Below, in pieces: positions 26,346 to 34,187 of a DNA stretch of 64,000 nt. Position 1 is the stretch's first letter, and each line of letters opens with the position of its first letter. A program made the position numbers and the translations under genes. Source of the DNA: Cohnella faecalis (GTDB taxonomy: Bacteria > Bacillota > Bacilli > Paenibacillales > Paenibacillaceae); assembly GCF_003570905.1 (NCBI RefSeq), contig NZ_QXJM01000029.1, positions 124,001-188,000 on the forward strand, in the 5' to 3' direction. The notes beneath the pieces were generated by a model, which saw nothing but the letters and a program-made list of their open reading frames with translations, was not told the origin of the DNA and searched no databases.

Positions 26346-27368
26346 TTAAATCGCGAGCGCCGCCGGCTCCCGGTATTGCAAAAATCCGCTGCGGTCGTTC
26401 AGATTCATAACGATTCTGCTTCCATACTGCTCGAACGTAATCGGCAATTCCTTGTAGTCCCTGAGAGCTCTGCGCAAATCAAGCTGCTTGTCCGGAGGGC
26501 AGACGAACAGGAAAAATCCGCCGCCTCCCGCGCCGAGCAGCTTCCCGCCGTAAGCGCCCGCTTGCCTTCCCAAATCGTACATCCGGTTAATTTCGTCATT
26601 ATGGATTTTATCCGAGAGCAGCTTCTTGTTCTCCCAGTTCTGATGCAGCATATCGCCGATGAGCCGAATGTCGCCGTTCACCAAGCCTTCCTTGCCGAGA
26701 TCCGACAATTTCTTCAAGGCGTGAAGCTGGCTCAGCTTGGCATCCGTATTCGCCTTCTGGTCTCCGAGTACGGCCGAAGCCTTGCGCGTCATGCCGGTAT
26801 AGAACATCAGCGTGTTCATCTGCAGCAATCGGGAGTCTTCCTGCGTAATTCCGATCGCCTCCACGTCTACGGAGCCGTCCCGGCGGAACATATACTGTTT
26901 GAAGCCGCCGAACGCAGCCGCATACTGATCCTGCTTCCCGATCGGCTCGCCCAGCAGCTCGATCTCGATATGGCAGGCGAGCTCCGCCAGCTCGGACGCG
27001 TTCTTCCACATGCCCTGATAAGCGAACAACGCGTTCAGAAGTCCGATGGTAAACGAGCTCGACGATCCCAAGCCGCTTCCTTGCGACGGAATATCGGCGA
27101 TGCTCGTAATTTCGACTCCTTTCGTGACGTTCGCTAATCGCAGCGCTTCGCGAATGATCGGGTGCTTGATATCATGAATATCCTTAACCTGCTCGCGTTC
27201 GGAATAATTCAGAACAATATCGTCGTCACAGCGGCGCTTGACTATGATGTAAATGAATTTATCGATAGTGACGCTCGTAACGGCGCCCCCATGGTTCTCG
27301 TAATAATCCTTCAAATCCGTCCCGCCGCCGAAGAAGCTGACGCGCAAAGGCGTTTGGCTAATAATCAT
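26346..27368 (-). CDS. hddA: GHMP kinase, HddA-like heptose-7-phosphate 1-kinase
   Basis: The 340-residue GHMP kinase has PLRVSFFGGGTDL at the N-terminus (substrate region), the ATP motif PSQGSGLGSSSSFTIG (about 95-110) and KLLGAGGGGFFLF near residue 285. In the GDP-heptose pathway, HddA phosphorylates D-glycero-D-manno-heptose-7-phosphate at O1. The related fucose kinase-like and L-glycero enzymes are alternatives. gmhA directly upstream, overlapping as ATGA at 27368-27365, and the GmhB/HddC fusion downstream strongly support heptose. That overlap also selects the third methionine-like position as start. Confidence 0.88.
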   Translation of the reverse strand: MIISQTPLRVSFFGGGTDLKDYYENHGGAVTSVTIDKFIYIIVKRRCDDDIVLNYSEREQVKDIHDIKHPIIREALRLANVTKGVEITSIADIPSQGSGLGSSSSFTIGLLNALFAYQGMWKNASELAELACHIEIELLGEPIGKQDQYAAAFGGFKQYMFRRDGSVDVEAIGITQEDSRLLQMNTLMFYTGMTRKASAVLGDQKANTDAKLSQLHALKKLSDLGKEGLVNGDIRLIGDMLHQNWENKKLLSDKIHNDEINRMYDLGRQAGAYGGKLLGAGGGGFFLFVCPPDKQLDLRRALRDYKELPITFEQYGSRIVMNLNDRSGFLQYREPAALAI

Positions 27369-27976
27369 CCCGCCCACCTCTCCAGATAGTCCTTCAGGAT
27401 GAACATCATCAGGTGATCCATAATCATATGGACGTCCTCCACCTTCTGCATGTCATCGATAGGGACATGAATGGATGCCGATGCGATTTGCTTGAGCTTG
27501 CCTCCGTTGTAGCCGACGAGACCGATCGTTTCCGCGCCGACGCTGTTCGCATACTCGATTGCGGCCAACACGTTTTTCGAATTGCCGCTTCCCGAAATGC
27601 CGATAACAACGTCGTTAGGCGTCAAGTAATTTTCCAGTTGAATTTTGAAAATTTGGTCGTAGCTGACGTCATTGGCGATAGCCATAATGGTCGATACGCT
27701 ATCATTCAGGCAGACGAACCGGAATTTCTTGCCCAGCTTCTCGCTTACGCCTTTGTTGAAATCGTTCACGAAATGGGAAGCGGTCGACGCGCTGCCGCCG
27801 TTTCCGAAAATGTAAATGAACCCTTGGCGTTGATTGACCTCGATCAACTTGCTAATGACAGTATTGATTTCGTTCAAATCGAGGCGATCCAGCACCTCTT
27901 TCAGTCCGCTCAAATAGTCGCTAATTTCCACCTTAAAATCGTATCCAACCTGCTTAACAATTCCACTCATCTCCAA
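27365..27976 (-). CDS. gmhA: SIS-domain sedoheptulose-7-phosphate isomerase (GmhA-like)
   Basis: The 203-residue SIS protein has FGNGGSASTASHFVNDF (about 57-73), GISGSGNSKNVLAAIEYA (about 127) and the C-terminal HMIMDHLMMFIL helix, as in GmhA. The reaction converts sedoheptulose-7-P to D-glycero-D-manno-heptose-7-P, the first committed step. A TTG at 27976 has the better spacing to GGAGGG; an ATG two codons later (27970) is the alternative. It is the first gene of the operon running to 14959, with a consensus-like promoter at 28153-28182 and a cre-like palindrome at 28047-28056. Confidence 0.88.
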   Translation of the reverse strand: MEMSGIVKQVGYDFKVEISDYLSGLKEVLDRLDLNEINTVISKLIEVNQRQGFIYIFGNGGSASTASHFVNDFNKGVSEKLGKKFRFVCLNDSVSTIMAIANDVSYDQIFKIQLENYLTPNDVVIGISGSGNSKNVLAAIEYANSVGAETIGLVGYNGGKLKQIASASIHVPIDDMQKVEDVHMIMDHLMMFILKDYLERWAG

Positions 27977-28046
27977 ACGCTCCCTCCGAATAGTTGTTTT
28001 TGTTGAACCCGATGCGGCTTCCCGCGTTACGGCTTCCTCCTTTGTT

Positions 28047-28056
28047 CAAACGTTTG
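28047..28056 (-). promoter_or_regulatory. cre-like / LacI-family operator in the heptose operon leader
   Basis: CAAACGTTTG is a perfect palindrome; its minus-strand context TGCAAACGTTTGAA fits the CcpA cre consensus at about 12 of 14 positions. It lies about 95 bases downstream of the promoter's -10 box and 70 bases before gmhA, a roadblock position. A LacI-family repressor other than CcpA is possible. Confidence 0.5.
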
Positions 28057-28152
28057 CACTAACGAATAGAAAGCTCCTTCGATCGGTTTCGGATAGAAGG
28101 GATTCGACCCTTATCGATACAAAAAGGAACACTGCTTCCGTTAGTGTTTCAA

Positions 28153-28182
28153 ATTGTATCACCACTTTCTCGAATTTGTCAA
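28153..28182 (-). promoter_or_regulatory. Sigma-A promoter of the heptose operon
   Basis: On the minus strand TTGACA (28182-28177), an 18-base spacer, and TACAAT (28158-28153) with TG ahead form a near-consensus vegetative promoter. The early transcribed region contains the inverted pair AACACT-N9-AGTGTT (28128-28148), similar to the nan operator arms. The resulting leader of about 170 bases holds no reading frame. Confidence 0.7.
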
Positions 28183-28421
28183 AGAATCCAAATGTCGCAA
28201 AATTCGACAAAATACCTCATTTTCTACGACCAATTCCCCACTTCATTACTCGCTGCGAGATTGTCATTTCGGCTATGTAACATTGAAAAAGACCGTTTGC
28301 TCCGCACGGCCCGGGTGTTATGACCGTCGACATTTTTCCCGATTTTCGACAGCCAATATGTCGAATCGAGAAGCGAGAGCGACGATAATTGGTAGAATAG
28401 TTAGAACTCTGAATGCGATAT
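28183..28421. other. Intergenic stretch without gene
   Basis: No credible coding frame was found between the heptose promoter and the repeat-bordering hairpin. A long-spaced inverted repeat TCGACAT (28327-28333) / ATGTCGA (28358-28364) is the only structure noted. Short open frames here lack ribosome sites. Confidence 0.5.
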
Positions 28422-28467
28422 AAATACAAGGGCTGCTCCCTAAAGTTAGGGGGCAGCCCTTGTATTT
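28422..28467. terminator. Long perfect-armed hairpin at left border of the large repeat array
   Basis: Arms AAATACAAGGGCTGC and GCAGCCCTTGTATTT (15 bp) continue inward as CCCTAA/TTAGGG with one mismatch, leaving a 2-base loop. The arms match those at 592-642 beside the other R51 array. The 51-bp repeats begin at the very next base. Confidence 0.7.
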
Positions 28468-28772
28468 TCGATCACACTTCTCGCTGAATGTATGGTACCT
28501 CGTCCCACTGTTGCGCTCTCGATCACGCATCCCGCCGAATGAATGGTACCTCGTCCCACTGTTGCGCTCTCGACCGCACTACCCGCCGAATGTATGGTAC
28601 CTCGTCCCACTGTTGCGCTCTCGACCGCACTTTCCGCCGAATGTATGGCACCTCGTCCCACTGTTGCGATCTCGACCACACTTCCCGCCGACTGTATGGT
28701 ACCTCGTCCCACTGTTGCGCCTTCGACCGCACTTCTCGCCGAATGTATGGTACCTCGTCCCACTGTTGCGCT
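28468..28772. repeat. R51 tandem array, left segment (about 6 copies)
   Basis: 51-bp units in reverse orientation to the array at 643-925, each with TGGTACC-TCGTCCCA as the dyad core. The segment ends in the middle of a unit at GCGCT, where the IS3-family element begins; bases 28770-28772 (GCT) are the target duplication. Confidence 0.9.
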
Positions 28773-28813
28773 TGAACCTCTGTCAAGAAAATAGACACTT
28801 AGAATCGAGAAAA

Positions 28814-29635
28814 TTAGGCCGGATTTGAAAACGCCCGTTCGTAACTGTTCGGCGATAAATAGCCAATGGTTGAATGAATTCGTTCACCATTATAGAAACA
28901 TGTAATGTACTCAAAAATCTGTTTCTTCGCGTCCTCACGCGTCCTGAATTTTGTAAGATAAATGAGTTCTTTCTTGAGGACGCTATGGAACGATTCAATG
29001 CAGGCATTGTCGTAGCAGTTGCCTTTTCGGCTCATGCTTCCTTCCATCTTGTACTGCTTCATTTTCTTCTGGTATTCGTGTGAGGCGTATTGGCTTCCCC
29101 GATCGGAGTGATGGAGTAATCCGGCTCCTGGCCGACGCTGGGCGTAGGCACGATCTAGCGCCTTAATGACGAGATCTTTGGTCATTCGATCCGACATGTG
29201 AAATCCAACAATTTTACGGCTGTACAGGTCCATGACGCTCGCTAAATACAACCAGCCTTCATTGGTCGGGCAGTAAGTAATATCAGTAACCCACGCCTGA
29301 TTGGGAGCCTCAGGTATGAACTTCCTGTTCAGCGTATTATCATGTACGGGCAGGTTGTGTTTGGAATTCGTGGTAGCTTTATATTTCTTGACGGTACGGG
29401 ATTTTAACCCCATTACCTGCATCAAGCGAGCAACGCGTTTCTCGGATACAACGACTCCCCGAGTACGAAGGGCAGCTGTTACTTTCGGGCTGCCATACAG
29501 GCGTCTGGAGCCAAGAAATATACGCCTAATCTTCTGCTCCAAATCTTCTCTGCGTTTGCGGCGCTCAAGCCGCTTGTCGTAGCTTTTTTGCCATGCGTAG
29601 TAACCGCTTCGGGAAACCTTAAATACAGAGCACAT
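28814..29635 (-). CDS. IS3-family transposase OrfB (DDE integrase)
   Basis: The 273 residues visible from the first ATG contain an HTH-like N-terminus and the rve integrase core. The DDE residues are in NQAWVTDITY, LLHHSDRGSQY and NACIESFHSVLKKE. The frame is open further upstream to about 29697 and reads PALIFPFIYKYRFKLRVAKM, conserved in OrfAB fusions, so the active protein is made by -1 frameshifting from orfA near A-AAA-G at 29694-29700. It catalyses strand transfer of the element. No damage is seen. Confidence 0.93.
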   Translation of the reverse strand: MCSVFKVSRSGYYAWQKSYDKRLERRKRREDLEQKIRRIFLGSRRLYGSPKVTAALRTRGVVVSEKRVARLMQVMGLKSRTVKKYKATTNSKHNLPVHDNTLNRKFIPEAPNQAWVTDITYCPTNEGWLYLASVMDLYSRKIVGFHMSDRMTKDLVIKALDRAYAQRRPGAGLLHHSDRGSQYASHEYQKKMKQYKMEGSMSRKGNCYDNACIESFHSVLKKELIYLTKFRTREDAKKQIFEYITCFYNGERIHSTIGYLSPNSYERAFSNPA

Positions 29636-29682
29636 CTTTGCGACACGGAGCTTAAAGCGGTATTTGTAGATAAACGGAAAAA

Positions 29683-29976
29683 TCAGCGCCGGTCTTTTGC
29701 AAAGTAGTGCATTGCCTTTTTTAAGATTTCATTTTCCTCCTGCAAGTCACGAAGTTGTTTCTGCAAATCGCGTAGCGCCTTATCCTCAGGCTTTAGATTA
29801 CCGCTTCCTGGGAAAGCCTGCATACCATCCTGTTTGAGCTCGGCAATCCAACGATATAGTGAGTTTTCATGGACGCCTACCTCACGTGCTACCTGCGCAA
29901 TCGGCTTGCCTTCTTGAATCATCTGAACCGTCTGCATCTTAAACTCTCTGTCGTATTTCTTCGTCATGTCGGACAC
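29683..29976 (-). CDS. IS3-family transposase OrfA (DNA-binding subunit)
   Basis: The 97-residue protein has an N-terminal helix-turn-helix (KYDREFKMQTVQMIQEGKPI, VAREVGVHENSLYRWIAEL) and a C-terminal leucine-zipper-like coiled coil (LRDLQKQLRDLQEENEILKKAM). It recognises the element's ends and forms the N-terminal half of the frameshifted OrfAB transposase. Its stop at 29685-29683 lies just past the slippery A-run. Confidence 0.93.
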   Translation of the reverse strand: MSDMTKKYDREFKMQTVQMIQEGKPIAQVAREVGVHENSLYRWIAELKQDGMQAFPGSGNLKPEDKALRDLQKQLRDLQEENEILKKAMHYFAKDRR

Positions 29977-30042
29977 CTCGAATGAAAGTAATTATATTCT
30001 CCCATTCTCGATTCTTCGTGTCCACTTTCTAGTCTAACAGCA

Positions 30043-31180
30043 GCTCTCGACCACACTTCTCGCCGAATGTATGGTACCTCGTCCCACTGTTGCGCTCTCG
30101 ATCACGCATCCCGCCGAATGTATGGTACCTCGTCCCACTGTTGCGCTCTCGACCGCACTACCCGCCGAATGTATGGTACCTCGTCCCACTGTTGCGCTCT
30201 CGACCGCACTTTCCGCCGAATGTATGGTACCTCGTCCTACTGTTGCGCTCTCGACCACACTTCTCGCCGAATGTATGGTACCTCGTCCTACTGTTGCGCC
30301 TTCGACCGCACTTCTCGCCGAATGTATGGTACTTCGTCCCACTGCTGCGCTCTCGACCGCACTTCTCGCCGAATGTATGGTACTTCGTCCCACTGTTGCG
30401 CTCTCGATCACGCATCCCGCCGAATGTATGGTACCTCGTCCCACTGTTGCGCTCTCGACCGCACTTCTCGCCGAATGTAGGGTACCTCGTCCCACTGTTG
30501 AGCGCTCGATCACGCATCCCGCTGATTGTATGGTACCTCGTCCCACTGTTGCGATCTCGACCACACTTCCCGCCGACTGTATGGTACCTCGTCCCACTGT
30601 TGCGCTCTCGACCGCACTTCCCGCCGAATGTATGGTACCTCGTCCCACTGTTGCGCTCTCGACCGCACTTCCCGCCGATTGTATGGTACCTCGTCCTACT
30701 GTTGCGCCTTCGACCGCACTTCCCGCCGATTGTATGGTACCTCGTCCTACTGTTGCGCCTTCGACCGCACTTCTCGCCAAATGTATGGTACCTCGTCCCA
30801 CTGTTGCGCTCTCGATCACGCATCCCGCCGACTGTATGGTACCTCGTCCCACTGTTGCGCTCTCGACCGCACTTCTCGCCGAATGTATGGTACCTCGTCC
30901 CACTGTTGAGCGCTCGATCACGCATCCCGCTGATTGTATGGTACCTCGTCCCACTGTTGCGCTCTCTACCACACATCCCGCCGAATGAATGGTATCTCGT
31001 CCCACTGTTGCGCTCTCGATCACGCATCCCGCCGAATGTATGGTACCTCGTCCCACTGTTGCGCTCTCGATCACGCATCCCGCCGAATGTATGGTACCTC
31101 GTCCTACTGTTGCGCCTTCGACCGCACTTCCCGCCGAATGTATGGTACCTCGTCCCACTGTTGCGCCTTCGACTACACAA
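30043..31180. repeat. R51 tandem array, right segment (about 22 copies)
   Basis: Uninterrupted 51-bp units continue the segment at 28468-28772. Several unit types alternate: ...GATCACGCATCCC..., ...GACCGCACTTCTC..., and ...CTTCGACCGC.... A rare variant with GTTGAGCGCTCG occurs twice, exactly 408 bp (8 units) apart at 30497 and 30905, showing block duplication. Long open frames run through in several directions with 17-residue periodicity; mutations between units fit no codon pattern, so they are regarded as artefacts. The array ends directly at the hairpin 31184-31230. Confidence 0.92.
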
Positions 31181-31183
31181 TAA

Positions 31184-31230
31184 TGGGGGCTATCCCTCCG
31201 GTCTTTACAGACCTTTCGGGACAACCCCCA
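31184..31230. terminator. Hairpin at right border of the R51 array
   Basis: Outer arms TGGGGGCTATCCC and GGGACAACCCCCA pair with two weak positions, and an inner stem GGTCT-ttac-AGACC caps it. It lies about 20 bases after the Gfo/Idh gene stop on the minus strand, so it may end that transcript, though the U-tract is poor. It is similar in sequence to the hairpin at 1707-1748. Confidence 0.6.
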
Positions 31231-31249
31231 TCGCATTCATATTACAGCC

Positions 31250-32284
31250 TTACAGCCGGATTTCTCGTCCGAGCTCGGCCGACTCGTAAATCGCGGACAA
31301 AATCTTGATCATATCGACGCCGTGGTCCGGCGTTATGATTGGCGTCTCGCGGCCAAGCACGCATTCGACGAAATGCCAGATGTTCGCGGTATGCTGAGGA
31401 ACCGCGGCTTCCGGAAACTTCGGCTGCTGATCGATCAGCACGCCCGCGTTCTCCGTGAACAAGCTCAGCTTATCGTTCACAAGACTGAAGCCGCCCTCCG
31501 TGCCTCTCCACTCAAGGAACTTCTTCTCTTCCTCGATGTTGGACGCCCAGCTGAATTCAATCTGCAGCGAAGCTCCGTTATCGAAGCGGATGAAGCCGGC
31601 CGCCAAATCCTCGACGTCGAACGTTCCTTCCGGAATGTTACCGGAAGCGTCCGGACGGTCGGCGAACTTGCGGTACGTCGAGCCCGATACCGTAACCGGC
31701 TTCGGATTGCCGCTCAGCCACATCGCCATGTCGATCATATGAACGCCCAGATCGATCAGCGGCCCGCCGCCGGACAGCGATTTCGTCGTGAACCAGCCGC
31801 CGCGTCCCGGAATGCCCCGGCGGCGAATCCAGCCGCAACGTCCCATGTACAGGTCGCCGAGCTGCCCTTGCTCGATAATCCTCTTGGCGAATTTCGCTTC
31901 CTCGCTGAACCGGTTGTTGCGCATTGTCATGAGCAGCTTGCCGGACTCGCGAGCGACGTCGGCCATCTTTTGCGCCTCGATCGGATTGACAGCGTCCGGC
32001 TTTTCGCAAAATACGTGCTTTCCTTTGCGAAGAGCCGCGATGGCGATTTCCGAGTGATACAAATTCGGCGTGCTGATTCCAACAATGTCGATGGAAGGAT
32101 CGTCGATCAGCTCGCGATAATCGTCATATACCTTGGCGTCCGGGAAATCCTTGGCCGCCGCTTCCGCAGAAGCGCGGAAAGCGTCGCAGAACGCCACGAT
32201 CTCAACTTCCTTATGCGACGTCCAGCCTGGAAGATGCGCCCATTTGAAGATGCCGCCCGTTCCGATTACTCCGACTTTTAGCAT
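31250..32284 (-). CDS. Gfo/Idh/MocA-family NAD(P)-dependent oxidoreductase
   Basis: The 344-residue protein has an N-terminal Rossmann fold (VGVIGTGGIFKWAHLPGW, 4-21), the family motif FCEKPDAVN (about 91-99) with its catalytic-site Lys, and a C-terminal alpha/beta domain starting near GGGPLIDLGVHMIDMA (about 173). Members oxidise or reduce sugars and inositols. It lies 2 bases after a ThuA-domain gene, a very common pairing in Paenibacillaceae and often linked to trehalose or other disaccharide keto-sugar metabolism. The exact substrate cannot be told. The divergent AraC gene is the likely regulator. Confidence 0.88.
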   Translation of the reverse strand: MLKVGVIGTGGIFKWAHLPGWTSHKEVEIVAFCDAFRASAEAAAKDFPDAKVYDDYRELIDDPSIDIVGISTPNLYHSEIAIAALRKGKHVFCEKPDAVNPIEAQKMADVARESGKLLMTMRNNRFSEEAKFAKRIIEQGQLGDLYMGRCGWIRRRGIPGRGGWFTTKSLSGGGPLIDLGVHMIDMAMWLSGNPKPVTVSGSTYRKFADRPDASGNIPEGTFDVEDLAAGFIRFDNGASLQIEFSWASNIEEEKKFLEWRGTEGGFSLVNDKLSLFTENAGVLIDQQPKFPEAAVPQHTANIWHFVECVLGRETPIITPDHGVDMIKILSAIYESAELGREIRL

Positions 32285-32286
32285 TA

Positions 32287-33018
32287 TTAATTTTTCTCCT
32301 TAATGGTTTCCAGAGGTTGGGCATTGCCGTATTTCGGATATTCCCGGTTTACCGGAGCGGCCCATTTCACTGCATTGGAGATCACTTTGCGAACTTGCGG
32401 ATTGAAATAGGTCGGGTACGTCTCGTGTCCCGGACGGAAATAGAACACTTTACCCGCTCCGCGAGTGTAGCAGCAGCCGCTGCGGAATACTTCCCCGCCT
32501 TCGAACCAGCTCACCAGAACAAGCTCGTCAGGCTGCGGAATATCGAAGTGTTCGCCGTACATTTCTTCCTTCGGCAGCTCGATATATTCGCCGATGCCTT
32601 CCGCGATCGGATGGCCCGGATTAACGACCCATATACGCTCTTTCTCGTCCGCTTCCCGCCACTTCAGATCGCAAGACGAACCCATCAGCTTTTTGAATAT
32701 TTTCGAAAAGTGTCCCGAGTGAAGCACGATCAAACCCATGCCCTTCAGAACGCGATTATACACTCTCTCCACGATGTCGTCCTGGACATCGCCGTGAGCC
32801 ATATGCCCCCACCAGATTAGAACATCCGTGTCGTTCAAGACCTCTTCCGTCAAACCGTGCTCCGGTTCGTCCAAGGTTGCCGTGCGGATTTGTCCCGTAA
32901 TTTCCAGTCCTTCGGCGATTGCCGTATGCATGCCTTGCGGATAGACGGAAGCGACCTTCTCGCTTGCTTTCTCATGACGATATTCGTTCCATACCGTAAC
33001 ATTAATGGATTGACTCAT
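32287..33018 (-). CDS. ThuA-domain protein
   Basis: The 243-residue protein has the class I glutamine-amidotransferase-like ThuA fold: [16 protein letters not shown] (about 68-83), [19 protein letters not shown] (about 97) and [21 protein letters not shown] (about 193). ThuA is needed for trehalose utilisation in Sinorhizobium, where it helps convert keto-sugar intermediates. The ATG at 33018 follows AAGGGGAG; an upstream in-frame codon would bring an unrelated leader. It is the first of two genes, with Gfo/Idh next. The palindrome TTGACGGGTCAA (33066-33077) in the divergent promoter region is a candidate operator. Confidence 0.85.
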   Translation of the reverse strand: MSQSINVTVWNEYRHEKASEKVASVYPQGMHTAIAEGLEITGQIRTATLDEPEHGLTEEVLNDTDVLIWWGHMAHGDVQDDIVERVYNRVLKGMGLIVLHSGHFSKIFKKLMGSSCDLKWREADEKERIWVVNPGHPIAEGIGEYIELPKEEMYGEHFDIPQPDELVLVSWFEGGEVFRSGCCYTRGAGKVFYFRPGHETYPTYFNPQVRKVISNAVKWAAPVNREYPKYGNAQPLETIKEKN

Positions 33019-33203
33019 GGCTTGACTCCCCTTTAGGTAGATTTCCTCCTTCATTTTATTCGAGGTTGACGGGTCAATCGATTGCCGATTCGATTCATTT
33101 TTTACGGTATTCTGTCATCGCCTATATCATTTGCAACGGTTATGTTACTATATCATTACGCGATCCTGTCGCACATATTCATTCAAGAGGAGTCCGGCCG
33201 ACC

Positions 33204-34130
33204 ATGTATCCCGAGATGCGTTACGAGCATGTCGTCTACCAAAATCCGTTTCTTGCAATGAGGATTTGGCAGATCGATTCCCAGAATCAGGCTTCCGAGG
33301 AAACTCTGCGAAGATTGCAGCAGGACTGGAGGCAAAAAAGATATTTCGACTGGCATTACCACGAAGAGGTCGAGCTCGTTCTTATTTTGGAGGGAGAGCT
33401 TACGGCGTTTTTCCGGGAGGAGAGGCAGACGTTATGCGCCGGGGATGTCGCCCTGTTCGGGTCGTCCGAGCCTCATATGACGCTGCAGGTGAAGGATGAG
33501 ACGCTCAGCTACATCGTGCTGCAGATCGACCTGCGCAAATATTGGGACCCGAGCACGCTGAACAGCATGCAGCACTTCTCGGAGGTCATCCGCCCGCTTA
33601 GCTGTCTCAATTATATTTACATGGACAATGAGGACGCTCGTACGCAAACCGCGGATCTCATATGCGAAATATACAAGGAAATGAACGATGAGCAAATCGG
33701 CTACGAGCTTGCCGTCTCGTCGCGGATCAAGAACATTCTGCTGCTGCTGCTTCGGAACGACACCCGGATGCAGCTGAATTACAACAACAATAGGCTGCTC
33801 GAACGGCTCCAGCCGGCCATCGATTTCGTCGAAGAGCATCTGGGCGAGAAGCTGTCCGTAGCCGAAATCAGCGGATTGGTCAACATGAGCTATACCCATT
33901 TCGTCAAGACGTTCAAAAAAGCGGTCGGCATGTCGTTCACCGATTTCGTCGTCTTCAAGCGGATCAAAAAAGCCGAGCAGCAGCTTCTAACCAACGATGA
34001 AGCCAGCATAGCGGAAGTGGCCGAATCGGTCGGCATCTCCAACATCGGCCACTTCTACGATATGTTCCGCCGGTTCAACGACTGCTCGCCCAAGCAGTTC
34101 AAGGATCGGCTGCGCAGCCCGGTGCAGTAG
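33204..34130 (+). CDS. AraC-family transcriptional regulator
   Basis: The 308-residue protein has an N-terminal cupin sensor (about 30-130; FDWHYHEEVELVLILEGELTAFF, CAGDVALFGSSEPH). A C-terminal AraC domain follows (about 205-305; KLSVAEISGLVNMSYTHFVKTFKKAVGMSF, IAEVAESVGISNIGHFYDMFRRFNDCSPKQF). The ATG at 33204 follows AGAGGAG. It is divergent from the thuA-gfo pair across 185 bases, so it probably activates those genes in response to a sugar. A longer frame upstream is rejected because it would cover the promoter region. Confidence 0.9.
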   Translation: MYPEMRYEHVVYQNPFLAMRIWQIDSQNQASEETLRRLQQDWRQKRYFDWHYHEEVELVLILEGELTAFFREERQTLCAGDVALFGSSEPHMTLQVKDETLSYIVLQIDLRKYWDPSTLNSMQHFSEVIRPLSCLNYIYMDNEDARTQTADLICEIYKEMNDEQIGYELAVSSRIKNILLLLLRNDTRMQLNYNNNRLLERLQPAIDFVEEHLGEKLSVAEISGLVNMSYTHFVKTFKKAVGMSFTDFVVFKRIKKAEQQLLTNDEASIAEVAESVGISNIGHFYDMFRRFNDCSPKQFKDRLRSPVQ

Positions 34131-34187
34131 AATGCCGGCGGCAGTCGCGCCGAACATCAGGCTGCGGGGCGGGCGGCTGCCGCTCCG

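Larger units (their letters stand above)
28773..30042 (-). mobile_element. IS3-family insertion sequence, 1270 bp, inserted in the R51 array
   Basis: The element begins TGAACCTC and ends with the complement of a TG start. Its ends share the imperfect inverted repeat AGAAA-T-GACAC-AGAATCGAGAA. GCT flanks it on both sides (28770-28772, 30043-30045). Removing the element plus one GCT rebuilds an uninterrupted 51-bp unit exactly. Two overlapping-frame genes (orfA, orfB) on the minus strand fill it. Intact ends, target duplication and open frames point to a recent insertion. Only one copy is in the window. Confidence 0.93.

Noticed and set aside
28468..31180. CRISPR array
   Set aside because: Units are contiguous with no unique spacers, are too long and variable for CRISPR repeats, and no cas genes are present.
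30034..31289. Reading frames of up to 400 codons on both strands through the R51 array, encoding 17-residue repeats
   Set aside because: The 51-bp step keeps any stop-free frame open; several frames on both strands are open at once, there are no ribosome sites, and unit differences do not favour silent changes in any frame.
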